Of a stretch of 36,970 bases of DNA, positions 1 through 9,140 are shown piece after piece. This DNA comes from Lewinellaceae bacterium (lineage in GTDB: Bacteria > Bacteroidota > Bacteroidia > Chitinophagales > Saprospiraceae): contig CANJPT010000036.1 in the NCBI GenBank assembly GCA_947476195.1, positions 1 through 36,970 of the forward strand, read 5' to 3'. The notes beneath the pieces were generated by a model. It worked only from the letters and a program-made list of their open reading frames with translations. It was not told the origin of the DNA and did not search any database. Made by a program: the position numbers and the translations under genes. Within the stretch, counting starts at the first letter, position 1; each line of letters begins with the position of its first letter.

Positions 1-72
1 GGTACTTATGTAGTTGGGATCTACTGCGACCGGGGCTTATTAGGGTCTGCAACTTTTAAACTTGGAAAATAA
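1..72 (+). CDS. C-terminal end of a T9SS-secreted protein (partial)
   Basis: The first 23 codons are open in frame 1 and end at TAA (70-72). The peptide begins GTYVVGIYCDRG and ends ATFKLGK. This resembles the last strands of a type A T9SS sorting domain, where a 'GxYxVxI...G....xFxxx' pattern closes the protein, as in the complete cargo proteins at 11831 and 19654. Only the tail is inside the window, so the rest of the protein and its function are unknown. The gene runs convergently into the YkuK-like gene, with 8 bp between the two stops. The call rests on a short peptide and is moderate at best. Confidence 0.55.
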   Translation, partial: GTYVVGIYCDRGLLGSATFKLGK

Positions 73-80
73 AAACAAAC

Positions 81-551
81 TCATATAACCTTGTCCGCAC
101 AGCAAGAAGAAGCAAAAGCATCCGGCTTAGCTTTAAATACAAAACCCATGCTGAGGATGTAGCCCATGGCCTCCTTCAGCGCGGTGTTGCTTTCAAACGA
201 AGGATCTGTATTGATATCAGCGTGTACTTCGAGCGCTACTTCGTATTGATCGAGTAGTCCGCAAAGGGTGTACGCTACTTCTACGGAGCGTCCCACTTCA
301 AGGATCATTCGCTCGCGGATAGTCATCTTGCGTAGACTTCTATCGTTGGAAATAAACATAAATCCGCCACGTTTCTCCCGTAAGAATACGATTACCGTAG
401 CAAAGTGTACTTCTGTACCGATTACTTGAGAATCAGTTCCGATGCATACTTTTAACTTACAACCCTCTGCATTTTCCCTGCGGATGGTCTCTTCCACTGC
501 AGTGAGCAGGGATTTTTCGATGCGTTGGCCATTGAGCCTTCTCCATTCCAT
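81..551 (-). CDS. YkuK-like RNase H-fold protein (DUF458 family)
   Basis: A 156-aa cytoplasmic protein matching the YkuK/DUF458 family, which is predicted to have an RNase H-like fold. Visible family features are the strand with CIGTDSQ (Asp40, likely the first metal-binding acid), the segment EVHADINTDP, and the C-terminal GYILSMGFVFKAKPDAFASS pattern. Family members are about 150-170 aa, so this one is full length. The biochemical role is unproven; a nuclease activity is predicted from fold only. It stands alone between a convergent gene tail and the divergently transcribed trhO, with about 264 bp of AT-rich upstream sequence. No signal peptide or membrane segment is seen. Confidence 0.85.
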   Translation of the reverse strand: MEWRRLNGQRIEKSLLTAVEETIRRENAEGCKLKVCIGTDSQVIGTEVHFATVIVFLREKRGGFMFISNDRSLRKMTIRERMILEVGRSVEVAYTLCGLLDQYEVALEVHADINTDPSFESNTALKEAMGYILSMGFVFKAKPDAFASSCCADKVI

Positions 552-815
552 AGGTCAAAATTTTTGTGACATTAGAAAAACTGGAGGCGATATTGATTAA
601 CAACGCCTCAAAAGTGCAGTTTTTTCAGGAAAAATCTTCTCCTGTACTCCAAAAAATAAGAATTATTTAATTTGTATACTTGGTTTTTAGATCTCCTGAA
701 TCATCGGCAATCTAAACAAGAGACTTACCAAACAAATTTCCAATTCCCGAAAATAGCCCTGTAAATAGTTGTCGGTCTCGCGTTTGTATCGGAAATTTGT
801 GCTTTATGCTTTACT

Positions 816-1928
816 ATGATCGATAAAACCTTTGCCACCACGCTTGAAATTGCAGCTATACCTGTTCGCCGCCCCAAAAAAGCGCTTCACAATAGGGTCA
901 ACCGCCGCGAGTTGAAAGAATTATTGCAAAAAGACCCGGTGAAGCGGGTTACGCTGTCCTTTTATAAATACGCCCAGATCAATGATCCTCAAGCTTTTCG
1001 TGATGAATTGTACGCTTGGTGGGATGCGCTGGGTGTGCTCGGCCGAACCTACATGGCCAAAGAGGGCATAAACGCCCAAATCTCTGTACCAGAGCAACAA
1101 ATTGAACAGTTCAAAACCCTATTGAACAGTTACGAAATGTTCCGTGGAATGCGGCTAAATGTGGCCGTAGAAGCAGAAGGGAAATCATTTTTTGCACTAA
1201 CAATCAAGGTCAAAGACAAAATTGTAGCGGACAGCCTGACTGATCCAACATTTGACCCTTCTAATACGGGTACACATTTGAATGCAAAAGCCTGGAACCA
1301 GGCCAGTGAAGAACCCGATGTGATCATTGTAGATATGCGGAACCACTATGAAAGCGAAGTGGGACATTTTGAAAACGCCATCACTCCGGATGTGACTACT
1401 TTCAGGGAACAATTACCCATGGTGGCCCAATTACTCGCTGAACAACGCGACAAGAAGATCTTAATGTACTGTACCGGTGGCATCCGATGCGAAAAAGCCA
1501 GCGCATTTATGAAACACAACGGTTTTGAAAATGTGTTCCAACTCGAAGGGGGCATCATTGAATATGACCGACAAGTGCGGGCTGAAGGCCTGGAAAATAA
1601 GTTTTTAGGCAAAAACTTTGTGTTCGACGAACGCCTCGGCGAGCGCATCAGCCCGGATGTAATCGCCCAATGCCACCAATGCGGTCAGCCTTCCGATACA
1701 CACACCAACTGTGCCAATCTCTATTGCCATATCCTTTTCATTCAGTGTGATAACTGTTGTGAAAAGTATGCGCGCTGTTGTTCCGAAAAATGTTCTGAAT
1801 TTAATGCCTTACCAGCAGCAGTACAAAAAGAACGCGCTCCATCTATGACTTTTAATGGCTCTAAATTTGGGAAGGGCGCATATAAGGCGTTTCGGAAAGC
1901 TGGCGGAAATTTGAGTTTTGGTGGCTAA
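816..1928 (+). CDS. trhO: tRNA uridine(34) hydroxylase TrhO (rhodanese family)
   Basis: This 370-aa protein matches TrhO (YceA), which uses O2 to make 5-hydroxyuridine at position 34 of tRNAs. The N-terminal domain carries the family sequence VTLSFYKYAQINDP. The central rhodanese domain holds the active-site loop CTGGIRC, with Cys219 as the expected catalytic residue and Cys225 the second conserved cysteine. A C-terminal cysteine-rich segment (Cys286 to Cys326, many CxxC pairs) probably binds a metal; it is typical of TrhO. Compared with E. coli the protein has about 20 extra N-terminal residues before LHNR. The ATG at 816 is the first one in frame. It is monocistronic, divergent from the YkuK-like gene and convergent with the methyltransferase. 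Confidence 0.93.
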   Translation: MIDKTFATTLEIAAIPVRRPKKALHNRVNRRELKELLQKDPVKRVTLSFYKYAQINDPQAFRDELYAWWDALGVLGRTYMAKEGINAQISVPEQQIEQFKTLLNSYEMFRGMRLNVAVEAEGKSFFALTIKVKDKIVADSLTDPTFDPSNTGTHLNAKAWNQASEEPDVIIVDMRNHYESEVGHFENAITPDVTTFREQLPMVAQLLAEQRDKKILMYCTGGIRCEKASAFMKHNGFENVFQLEGGIIEYDRQVRAEGLENKFLGKNFVFDERLGERISPDVIAQCHQCGQPSDTHTNCANLYCHILFIQCDNCCEKYARCCSEKCSEFNALPAAVQKERAPSMTFNGSKFGKGAYKAFRKAGGNLSFGG

Positions 1929-1929
1929 T

Positions 1930-2096
1930 AGCTTGTTCGAGCATTGGTTTTAAGCCAAAAGCGAGCAAAATCTATTTTAGGCAAGGCAAAATTTGCAGTG
2001 GTATGTGTGCGATTTGGCATCCAGCTTGAAATGGGATATCGCGGGATGAAATAAAATTTGCCGGTTGCAAGCCAAAATCCAACTCCCGAACAAGCT
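1930..2096. repeat. 167-bp interval bounded by 10-bp inverted repeats
   Basis: AGCTTGTTCG at 1930-1939 is exactly repeated in inverted orientation at 2087-2096 (CGAACAAGCT). With mismatches the match extends to about 22 bp (18 of 22 identical). Inside, a second shorter inverted pair (GGCAAAATTT near 1981 and AAAATTTGCC near 2054) and a direct 9-mer AAGCCAAAA (1952-1960 and 2069-2077) are present. The element fills the space between convergent trhO and the methyltransferase. No target-site duplication is visible at the ends. It may be a small non-autonomous element, a dispersed intergenic repeat or a folded 3' region. Confidence 0.5.
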
Positions 2097-2109
2097 CAAA
2101 GCGGTGTCA

Positions 2110-2961
2110 TTAACGCTTCAATTGCTGTTTCAAAAAATCAAAGTCACGCGGCAAGAGCGACTTTCGTCCAGGCAATACCGCATTAGAGAGTCCTGCGATC
2201 TGATGATAAGACAAAGCCCGGAACAGCAAGGGAAAGGCCATTTTTTTCCGCGAAAGAAGGTGCAGATTTTTTCCGTTCGTACACAGGTGTAGCCCCATCC
2301 GTTTAGCCAGGCTTTCCAGAGAATTTCTTGAAAAAAGCGAAATATGCTGCCCGATTTCAGGCAAAATATACCACCAGGTTTCTGGCGTTGGGTCTGGAGA
2401 TGTTTGTAATTCCGTGGAAAACAAGATGTTGTCACTTAGTAAGAGCATTTTCTCTACTTCTTCCATCGGATTTTCCAGGTGTTCAAAAACTTCAAACGCC
2501 GTCAGTAACTCAAACTTTGAAGTACCCGCATCAGCCAGGTCAAAATTTTTGGCAAACAGGTTTTCCGCATAAATATCCTGTCGATAAAAATCCAGCCCGC
2601 GATCACGCAACAACCGCACCAGTACACCGTATCCCCCACCGTAATCCACAAATTTGCCCGAACCGTCAAAATAGGTCCGCACCATAGCCGTCACGACCTC
2701 CCGTAGTTCGAGGTTGCGCTTCAATAAACCAATATCCAAGGCTGTGATCGCAGAAGCATAAGATTCCGAAAGCCAGAACGGGTCAGGCAGCCTTAAAAAA
2801 CCACATTTCGGACATTGGAAATAAGGTGCCTCGTATTTTCCAAGAATTTTTGCCCTAAAGACTTCCCGGGTAGTTGTTTGACAAATATTACAATTCAATG
2901 TGTTGAAGATTTTGAATGGGCGAAGGTACTTGGAGCTTTTACTTTTTTTTCGCGAATCCAT
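2110..2961 (-). CDS. Class I SAM-dependent methyltransferase with N-terminal zinc motif
   Basis: A 283-aa protein. Residues 24-53 hold two CxxC pairs (Cys24/Cys27 and Cys50/Cys53), probably a zinc ribbon. Around residue 106 is a glycine-rich SAM-binding motif (VDYGGGYG), followed by LTAFEVFEHLENP, the acidic-loop/post-motif pattern of Methyltransf_23-type enzymes. A zinc ribbon before a methyltransferase domain is common in enzymes acting on sugars or cell-surface metabolites in biosynthesis clusters, but no such cluster surrounds it here, so the substrate is unknown. The gene is divergent from the TMTC-like gene (71 bp between start codons), which could point to a shared promoter region and perhaps a surface-glycan link; that is inference. 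Confidence 0.82.
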   Translation of the reverse strand: MDSRKKSKSSKYLRPFKIFNTLNCNICQTTTREVFRAKILGKYEAPYFQCPKCGFLRLPDPFWLSESYASAITALDIGLLKRNLELREVVTAMVRTYFDGSGKFVDYGGGYGVLVRLLRDRGLDFYRQDIYAENLFAKNFDLADAGTSKFELLTAFEVFEHLENPMEEVEKMLLLSDNILFSTELQTSPDPTPETWWYILPEIGQHISLFSRNSLESLAKRMGLHLCTNGKNLHLLSRKKMAFPLLFRALSYHQIAGLSNAVLPGRKSLLPRDFDFLKQQLKR

Positions 2962-3032
2962 ATAGGTTTTTGAATCCGGTGAGGATTATAGCAGTAAAAA
3001 ATTCCGTTCTTTCGCCGACGAAATATTTAGCC

Positions 3033-5066
3033 ATGTCCAAACAACAACGCAAGCCCTCCTCAACTAAGACTGTAGTGCTCCAACAGTCTAGCTTTAACCC
3101 ACCTGTCTCAACGTTTTTTACCAATACTTTGCTCCAAAGTGGGCTCATTTTCGCTATTGCCTTTTTACTCTATGCCAATACACTGACGCATGGCTTCGTG
3201 CTCGATGATGCAATTGTGATCACCGACAATATGTACACCCAGCAAGGGGTCAAAGGCATTGGCGGAATCCTATCAAACGATACATTTTTTGGCTTTTTTA
3301 AAGTCGAAGGCAAGGAAGCGCTGGTGACGGGTGGACGTTACCGTCCCATGACCTTGGTGCTGTTTGCTATTTTATACCAGTTTAGCACCAGTCCGTTCCT
3401 CTTTCACCTCTTCACAGTGCTGCTTTTCGCGCTCACCTGTGTGGTACTTTACCGGACCTTACTTAGACTTTTGACCCCTCCCCAGACTATTTCCCAACCA
3501 AAGGGAGATTCACCAACTCCTTTTTGGGTACAGTCTGCCCCAATGATCGCCTGGATAGCTACTGTGCTGTTTGCTGCTCACCCGATTCACACAGAAGTAG
3601 TAGCAAACATTAAAGGTTGCGATGAAATTCTTACACTAATGGGCTGCATCAGCGCCTTGTATTTCACCCTGAAAGCCTGGGATACGCAACAAATGAAATG
3701 GGCCCTGGCAGCGGGTATTGCATTTTTCATAGCCTGTCTTTCCAAAGAAAATGCAGCAGCATTTGTGGTACTAATTCCCCTGGCACTTTGGTTCTTTCGT
3801 CCCCAAGCTAAAGCTGAGAAACGATCCATATTTACCGCAAGTCTTCCTGTTTTTGCAGCCTTCACGGCTTTTTTCCTGCTTCGGGGCTCTATCCTGCACT
3901 GGCGCTTTGGCGGCGAGCCGCTGGAATTGATGAATAATCCGTTCCTGAAACTGGAAGGAAACCAATGGGTCAGTTTCGAACCAGCCGAAAGATTAGCGAC
4001 CATTCTTTACACCTTGGGCAGGTACGTACAATTACTATTTGTACCACATCCACTTACCCATGATTATTATCCCCGGCAGATCGGTATCATGGGCTTTAGC
4101 AGCCCATACGTCTTGTTTAGCCTTGCACTATATGGGTTTATGGCCTATTGGGTGGTGCGGGGCTTCCGCCGGCGTGACCCTGCTTCCTTTGGGATATTGC
4201 TTTATCTGCTTCCATTGGGCATCGTATCAAATCTGGTTTTTCCGATCGGCACCAACATGGGAGAGCGCTTTGCTTTTATGCCTTCTGTTGGTTTTTGCTT
4301 TTTGGCAGCCTTATTTTTGAGCAGTTTATTAAAACAAAGCAGATCCCTGGTGCTAGGGACCTTTGGTATCGTCATACTGCTATTTTCCATCAAAACCTTT
4401 GTTAGAAACTTCGCCTGGCAAAGCAATGAGCACCTGTTTATGACTGACGCAGCAGTCTCCATCAATAGTGCAAAACTTCAAAACGCTTGTGGTGGTGTGC
4501 TTTTTGACCGGGCTACAAAGGAAAAAGACCCCGAAAAGCAAGCATTATTATGCCAAGAGGCTATGCCTCACCTCAATCAGGCCATAAAAATTTATCCGAA
4601 TTACAAAGACGCCTACATCAGCCGGGGCGGGGCACATTATGTGCTGAAAGAATACACAGATGCTATTGCGGATTACCGCCTTGCAGTGCAATTGGCCCCT
4701 GATGATCCCAAACTCAAAACATATCTGGCCCTGGCCCTTCGTGATGGAGGACGATACTACGGTGAGCAAAAAGCTGACTTTAACAACGCCTTCAAATGCT
4801 TCGAGGAATCCTGGCAATTTAACCCCAAGGATCCTGAAACGGCTCGACTCATGGGCGTGGGGTATGGCATCAACGGTAAACATGCTGAAGCAATCGTTTG
4901 GTTCACTAAAGCCGTAGAAGCTGCGCCAAAGGAAGCCGGCTTCCTCTGGGATCTGGGTCTCGCCTACGCCGCATCCGGCAATGCCGCAAAAGGAGAGGAA
5001 TGCCGCAAAAATGCATTGGAACTGGATCCTGCTATAGCACAAAAAAGAAGCCGGGGAGGGCGGTAG
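3033..5066 (+). CDS. TMTC-like membrane glycosyltransferase with TPR domain
   Basis: A 677-aa protein when started at ATG 3033 (MSKQQRKPSS). An upstream in-frame ATG at 2916 would overlap the divergent methyltransferase gene and is unlikely. The N-terminal about 470 residues contain multiple hydrophobic helices and motifs shared with eukaryotic TMTC O-mannosyltransferases and GT-C enzymes: a luminal-loop acidic motif (GFVLDDAIVI), a GRYRPMTL motif, and HPIHTEVVANIKGCDEIL. The C-terminal residues from about 505 to 670 form TPR repeats (AYISRGGAHY, DAIADYRLAVQLAPDD, EAIVWFTKAVEAAPKEA). It probably transfers a lipid-linked sugar on the periplasmic face; donor and acceptor cannot be told. ffh begins about 110 bp downstream but has its own promoter element. 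Confidence 0.82.
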   Translation: MSKQQRKPSSTKTVVLQQSSFNPPVSTFFTNTLLQSGLIFAIAFLLYANTLTHGFVLDDAIVITDNMYTQQGVKGIGGILSNDTFFGFFKVEGKEALVTGGRYRPMTLVLFAILYQFSTSPFLFHLFTVLLFALTCVVLYRTLLRLLTPPQTISQPKGDSPTPFWVQSAPMIAWIATVLFAAHPIHTEVVANIKGCDEILTLMGCISALYFTLKAWDTQQMKWALAAGIAFFIACLSKENAAAFVVLIPLALWFFRPQAKAEKRSIFTASLPVFAAFTAFFLLRGSILHWRFGGEPLELMNNPFLKLEGNQWVSFEPAERLATILYTLGRYVQLLFVPHPLTHDYYPRQIGIMGFSSPYVLFSLALYGFMAYWVVRGFRRRDPASFGILLYLLPLGIVSNLVFPIGTNMGERFAFMPSVGFCFLAALFLSSLLKQSRSLVLGTFGIVILLFSIKTFVRNFAWQSNEHLFMTDAAVSINSAKLQNACGGVLFDRATKEKDPEKQALLCQEAMPHLNQAIKIYPNYKDAYISRGGAHYVLKEYTDAIADYRLAVQLAPDDPKLKTYLALALRDGGRYYGEQKADFNNAFKCFEESWQFNPKDPETARLMGVGYGINGKHAEAIVWFTKAVEAAPKEAGFLWDLGLAYAASGNAAKGEECRKNALELDPAIAQKRSRGGR

Positions 5067-5121
5067 CATGCTACTGTAACTTTCGGGATGTACTTTGGCG
5101 TAAGCATTCCGCAGGACTCCC

Positions 5122-5129
5122 TACCTTTG
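5122..5129 (+). promoter_or_regulatory. -7 promoter element of ffh
   Basis: TACCTTTG matches the Bacteroidota primary-sigma -7 consensus TAnnTTTG and lies 49 bp before the ffh ATG at 5178. The nearest upstream TTTG (5094-5097) is 24 bp away, longer than the usual 17-21, so the -33 element is weak. Confidence 0.6.
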
Positions 5130-5177
5130 CCGCCTGAAAGCCAACAGTCAATATTTAAAAGTCAACCGTCCAATATA

Positions 5178-6554
5178 ATGTTTGAAAGTTTAAGCGACCG
5201 TTTAGATAGTGCGTTCAAAGTGTTAAGCGGTAATAATCGCATCACTGAACTCAATGTAGCCGAGAGTATTAAGGAGATCCGACGCGCCCTGGTGGCTGCT
5301 GACGTCAACTATAAAATCGCCAAAGACTTCACCGATCGGGTAAAAGAAAAGGCCCTTGGTACTGAAAATGTGCTAAAAAGTGTGTCGCCCGGCCAGCTGA
5401 TGATTAAGATCGTAAGCGATGAACTTACCGAGCTGATGGGTGGGCAGAGCGTTGGCATCAATGTAAAGGGCCACCCGGGAGTAGTGCTCGTTGCTGGTCT
5501 GCAAGGTTCCGGTAAAACCACCTTCAGCGGCAAACTCGCCAAATACCTCAAGGAACAGCGTAAAATGCGCCCCCTTTTGGTGGCCTGTGACGTATATCGC
5601 CCGGCAGCCATCGAGCAGCTGACGGTGCTTGCTGAAAGCATCGGTGTAGCCGTTTATAAAGAGATTGAGAATAAAAACCCGGTTGACATAGCCCGCAACG
5701 CAGTGGCTTTCGCCAAAGCCAACAGTCATGATGTAGTGATTGTCGACACCGCCGGTCGTCTGGCCGTGGACGAGGTGATGATGGATGAGGTGGAAAATAT
5801 CAAAAAAGCACTCAATCCAACTGAAACGCTTTTTGTGGTTGACTCCATGACGGGGCAGGATGCCGTGAACACCGCAGAGGCATTCAACAGGCGCATCAAT
5901 TTCGATGGCGTGGTACTTACCAAACTTGATGGCGACACCCGCGGTGGCGCAGCACTCACCATTAAGCACACCGTAGGAAAACCCATCAAATTCGTGTCGC
6001 AAGGTGAAAAGCTGGATGCACTCGATGTGTTCTACCCCGACCGGATGGCACAACGCATCCTGGGTATGGGCGACATTATCTCCCTGGTAGAGAAGGCCCA
6101 GTTAGAATTTGACGATGAGGAAGCAAAACGCATTGAGAAACGCATCAAGCAAAACAAGTTTGATTTCAATGACTTTTTAGGCCAGATGCAAATGATTAAA
6201 AAAATGGGTGACCTAAAAAGCCTCATGTCTATGATACCAGGCATGGATAAGGCCCTAAAAGATGCTCCTATTGACGATAAAGCCCTCTTGCGGGTGGAAG
6301 CCATCATCCAGAGCATGACCCCCTGGGAACGTGCCAACCCGGATGCAATCAGCCTCTCGCGCAAAAAAAGATTAGCCAAAGGCTGTGGTCAGAATATTGA
6401 TCAGATCAATCTATTCATGAAAAACTTCGGCCAGATGCGCCAGATGATGCATCAGGTCTCCAAAATGCCCGCCGGAAAAATGGGGATGCCGCCTGGAGCT
6501 GGAGGGATGGGATTGCCTGCACCAAAAGCCGGAATCGGGAAGTTCAGACGGTAG
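5178..6554 (+). CDS. ffh: Signal recognition particle protein Ffh
   Basis: SRP GTPase, 458 aa from ATG 5178 (MFESLSDRLDSAFK, the normal family N-terminus). A start at 5088 would add 30 unrelated residues and run through the promoter. It binds 4.5S RNA and signal peptides of nascent membrane proteins and docks with FtsY. The NG domain has the P-loop GLQGSGKTT (about residues 106-113), DVYRPAAIEQL, DTAGR (190-194) and TKLDGDTRGGAA (from 248). The M domain carries MIPGM, TPWERANPDAIS and the RNA-binding segment SRKKRLAKGCGQ, followed by a methionine-rich, glycine-containing tail. Oddity: the usual RIA(K/R)GSG motif reads RLAKGCG, with Cys403 replacing Ser. The RNA partner is not in the window. 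Confidence 0.96.
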   Translation: MFESLSDRLDSAFKVLSGNNRITELNVAESIKEIRRALVAADVNYKIAKDFTDRVKEKALGTENVLKSVSPGQLMIKIVSDELTELMGGQSVGINVKGHPGVVLVAGLQGSGKTTFSGKLAKYLKEQRKMRPLLVACDVYRPAAIEQLTVLAESIGVAVYKEIENKNPVDIARNAVAFAKANSHDVVIVDTAGRLAVDEVMMDEVENIKKALNPTETLFVVDSMTGQDAVNTAEAFNRRINFDGVVLTKLDGDTRGGAALTIKHTVGKPIKFVSQGEKLDALDVFYPDRMAQRILGMGDIISLVEKAQLEFDDEEAKRIEKRIKQNKFDFNDFLGQMQMIKKMGDLKSLMSMIPGMDKALKDAPIDDKALLRVEAIIQSMTPWERANPDAISLSRKKRLAKGCGQNIDQINLFMKNFGQMRQMMHQVSKMPAGKMGMPPGAGGMGLPAPKAGIGKFRR

Positions 6555-6701
6555 ATCGAATAAGTAAACCTCAGATCATTTTTATGGAGCACTTTTTATT
6601 ATCCAATTGATATCGTTTACCTTTTACCTGATCCAAGATTATATCCCAACATGAATAGTTTTTCCGTCTCTTTGCAGCACAATATTTTGGATTAGCCGAA
6701 C

Positions 6702-7529
6702 ATGAATTACCACAAATACGAACTAAAAACAGCCCCCGAAACGACTGACATACTCGTCGCTTTCCTTTCCGATAGCCCATTTGACACCTTTGAAGAAACA
6801 GCTGACGGGCTAAATGCATTTGCACCCGCCACTGCTTCCATGGAGGACATCGAAGCGCAATTGCTTGATTTACAAAGCCAATTTGATTTTACCTGGGAGA
6901 AAGAACTCATCCTTGGCCAAAACTGGAACAAACTCTGGGAAAGTAATTTTCAAGCAGTGATCGTGGGCAACTTTTGCGCGGTCCGCGCTGATTTCCATGA
7001 TACAATTCCAGGCGTACAATGGGAGTTGGTCATCAATCCTAAAATGGCTTTTGGTACCGGACACCACGAAACTACCTGGCAATGTATTGCCGCTATTGAG
7101 CACCTGCCCCTTGCCGGGAAAAAAGTTTTAGACTACGGCTGCGGAACAGGAATTCTTGCTATTCTCGCCTCCAAACAGGGTGCGGCCGAAGTAGAAGCTG
7201 TTGATATTGAATCAGAATCTTACCGAAATACGGTCGAAAACTGCGTTTCTAACAACGTATACAATGTAACTACCCGGCTCGGAACACTGGCTGAGGTGGA
7301 AGGCCGGGATTTTGACGGCATATTAGCCAATATTAACCGTCCTATCATTCTGGAATCTCTACCCACACTCTCCAGCTTGTTGAAGCCTAATGGATGGCTA
7401 CTTATCTCCGGGATCCTACTTACTGACGAGGACATCGTTACTGAAGCGGCTCAGGCAGCAGGTTTTTCAAAAAAAGAAATGAAAAGAAGGGGAAATTGGT
7501 TGTGTGGTGTGTTTGAGAAGGAAGGCTGA
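6702..7529 (+). CDS. prmA: Ribosomal protein L11 methyltransferase PrmA
   Basis: A 275-aa SAM-dependent enzyme that trimethylates ribosomal protein L11. The diagnostic motif NPKMAFGTGHHETT lies at about residues 112-125, the SAM-binding VLDYGCGTGILA at about 142-152, and the post-motif ILANINRPI near 206; all fit PrmA. The N-terminal L11-recognition domain is short and divergent, as is usual in Bacteroidota. The ATG at 6702 follows an AT-rich leader; a partial -7 element TCTCTTTG at about 6669-6676 lies 25 bp upstream, so a very short leader is possible. It sits between ffh and guaA on the same strand, but the guaA promoter element suggests separate initiation there. Confidence 0.94.
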   Translation: MNYHKYELKTAPETTDILVAFLSDSPFDTFEETADGLNAFAPATASMEDIEAQLLDLQSQFDFTWEKELILGQNWNKLWESNFQAVIVGNFCAVRADFHDTIPGVQWELVINPKMAFGTGHHETTWQCIAAIEHLPLAGKKVLDYGCGTGILAILASKQGAAEVEAVDIESESYRNTVENCVSNNVYNVTTRLGTLAEVEGRDFDGILANINRPIILESLPTLSSLLKPNGWLLISGILLTDEDIVTEAAQAAGFSKKEMKRRGNWLCGVFEKEG

Positions 7530-7540
7530 ATGTCTTTTCC

Positions 7541-7548
7541 TACCTTTG
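7541..7548 (+). promoter_or_regulatory. -7 promoter element of guaA
   Basis: TACCTTTG fits the Bacteroidota TAnnTTTG element, 53 bp before the guaA ATG. A TTTG at 7512-7515 lies 25 bp upstream, further than ideal for the -33 box. Confidence 0.58.
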
Positions 7549-7601
7549 CGCCTTAATAGTAGCATTTCTTTGGTGAACTGAAGTTCGCTATATCTGATTT
7601 T

Positions 7602-9140
7602 ATGCAAAAAATCCTCATTCTCGATTTTGGATCGCAATACACCCAACTCATTGCCCGCCGCGTGCGCGAGATGAATGTCTATTGCGAAATCGTTCCATAC
7701 AACAAATTACCCGAGCTCACGGATGATATTATGGGTGTAATTCTTTCCGGAAGTCCATTCTCCGTTCGTTGGGAGAATGCCCTGCGGTTAGATTTAACCC
7801 GAATTGCTGGGAAAAAGCCTCTGCTTGGCATTTGCTATGGCGCACAACTGATGGCTGATTTTTTTGGCGGCGAGGTCGCCCAATCGTCCAAGCGCGAATA
7901 TGGCAAGATCATGCTCCAGCAACACGCGCCCAATGATCCGTTTTTTGCTGGTATCTCCAAGCGTTCACAGGTTTGGATGAGCCACTCGGATACCATCGTA
8001 CGATTGCCTGAAGGTTTTGAAGTGCTAGGTAATTCGGACACTATTCCATTCGCGGCATTTCGATCTGAAGAAGGAAAATTTGCATCACCGGTATACGGAA
8101 TCCAGTTCCATCCGGAAGTTTTCCACAGCCTCGAAGGGTTTGAGATCCTGAAAAACTTTGTTTGCGATATCTGTGGCTGTGCAGGCGATTGGACCGCCCA
8201 GCATTTTGTAGAGGAGACCATTGCAAGTTTGCGCAAGCAAATTGGAAACGAAAAAGTAATCATGGCCCTTTCGGGTGGGGTGGACAGTACTGTGGCAGCT
8301 ACATTACTCCACCGTGCGATTGGAGACCGTTTATTTTGTTTCTTTATTGATAACGGATTGCTCCGGAAAAACGAATTTCAGGAAGTTCTTGATTCGTATA
8401 GAGGTATGGGTCTGAACATTGAAGGTGTAGATGCAAAAGATCGGTTTTACGAGGGCCTCGCAGGCATTAGCGATCCGGAACAAAAGCGCAAAGTCATCGG
8501 AAAGCTTTTTATTGACCTTTTTGAAGAGGAAAGTGAAGCGCATCCTGACTTTCAATGGCTCGGTCAGGGTACTATTTACCCGGATGTGATCGAGTCGGTC
8601 AGTGTTCATGGGCCTTCTGTGACCATAAAAAGTCACCACAATGTGGGTGGATTACCTGATAAATTGAAACTGAAAATTGTGGAGCCACTGCGCTCTCTAT
8701 TTAAAGACGAGGTACGTCGGGTAGGTCGCGAACTAAATGTCTCGCCCAATATCCTCAACCGACACCCCTTCCCAGGCCCAGGCCTTGGCATCCGGATCCT
8801 GGGGGATATTACCCCTGAAAAAGTACAGATCCTGCAAGAAGCTGACGCGATTTTTACCGCTAAGCTTCGGGAACACGAGCTCTACGATGAAGTATGGCAA
8901 GCCGGAACCATTCTCCTGCCAATTCATTCTGTAGGGGTTATGGGTGACGAACGTACTTATGAAAAGACCATCGCCCTTCGCGCCGTAAGTTCTACCGATG
9001 GTATGACCGCAGAATGGAGCAGGCTTCCGCATGAGTTCCTTGCTGAGGTCAGCAGTGAAATCATCAATAACGTAAAAGGAATCAATAGAGTAGTATATGA
9101 TATTTCTACCAAGCCACCAGCAACCATCGAGTGGGAATGA
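7602..9140 (+). CDS. guaA: GMP synthase (glutamine-hydrolysing)
   Basis: A 512-aa enzyme that converts XMP to GMP using glutamine and ATP. The N-terminal class I glutamine amidotransferase domain begins [20 protein letters not shown] and has the triad Cys78 (GICYGAQ), His170 and Glu172 (FHPEV). The ATP-pyrophosphatase domain has the P-loop LSGGVDST (223-230). The C-terminal dimerisation domain ends in [18 protein letters not shown], the conserved GuaA terminus. Length and all catalytic residues are normal. The last 44 nt overlap the start of the trpF-like gene in another frame, so the two are likely co-transcribed and perhaps translationally coupled. Confidence 0.97.
   Translation: MQKILILDFGSQYTQLIARRVREMNVYCEIVPYNKLPELTDDIMGVILSGSPFSVRWENALRLDLTRIAGKKPLLGICYGAQLMADFFGGEVAQSSKREYGKIMLQQHAPNDPFFAGISKRSQVWMSHSDTIVRLPEGFEVLGNSDTIPFAAFRSEEGKFASPVYGIQFHPEVFHSLEGFEILKNFVCDICGCAGDWTAQHFVEETIASLRKQIGNEKVIMALSGGVDSTVAATLLHRAIGDRLFCFFIDNGLLRKNEFQEVLDSYRGMGLNIEGVDAKDRFYEGLAGISDPEQKRKVIGKLFIDLFEEESEAHPDFQWLGQGTIYPDVIESVSVHGPSVTIKSHHNVGGLPDKLKLKIVEPLRSLFKDEVRRVGRELNVSPNILNRHPFPGPGLGIRILGDITPEKVQILQEADAIFTAKLREHELYDEVWQAGTILLPIHSVGVMGDERTYEKTIALRAVSSTDGMTAEWSRLPHEFLAEVSSEIINNVKGINRVVYDISTKPPATIEWE

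Noticed and set aside
5373-6053. 226-codon minus-strand frame inside ffh
   Set aside because: Shadow frame of a highly conserved gene; His/Cys-rich composition and no family resemblance.
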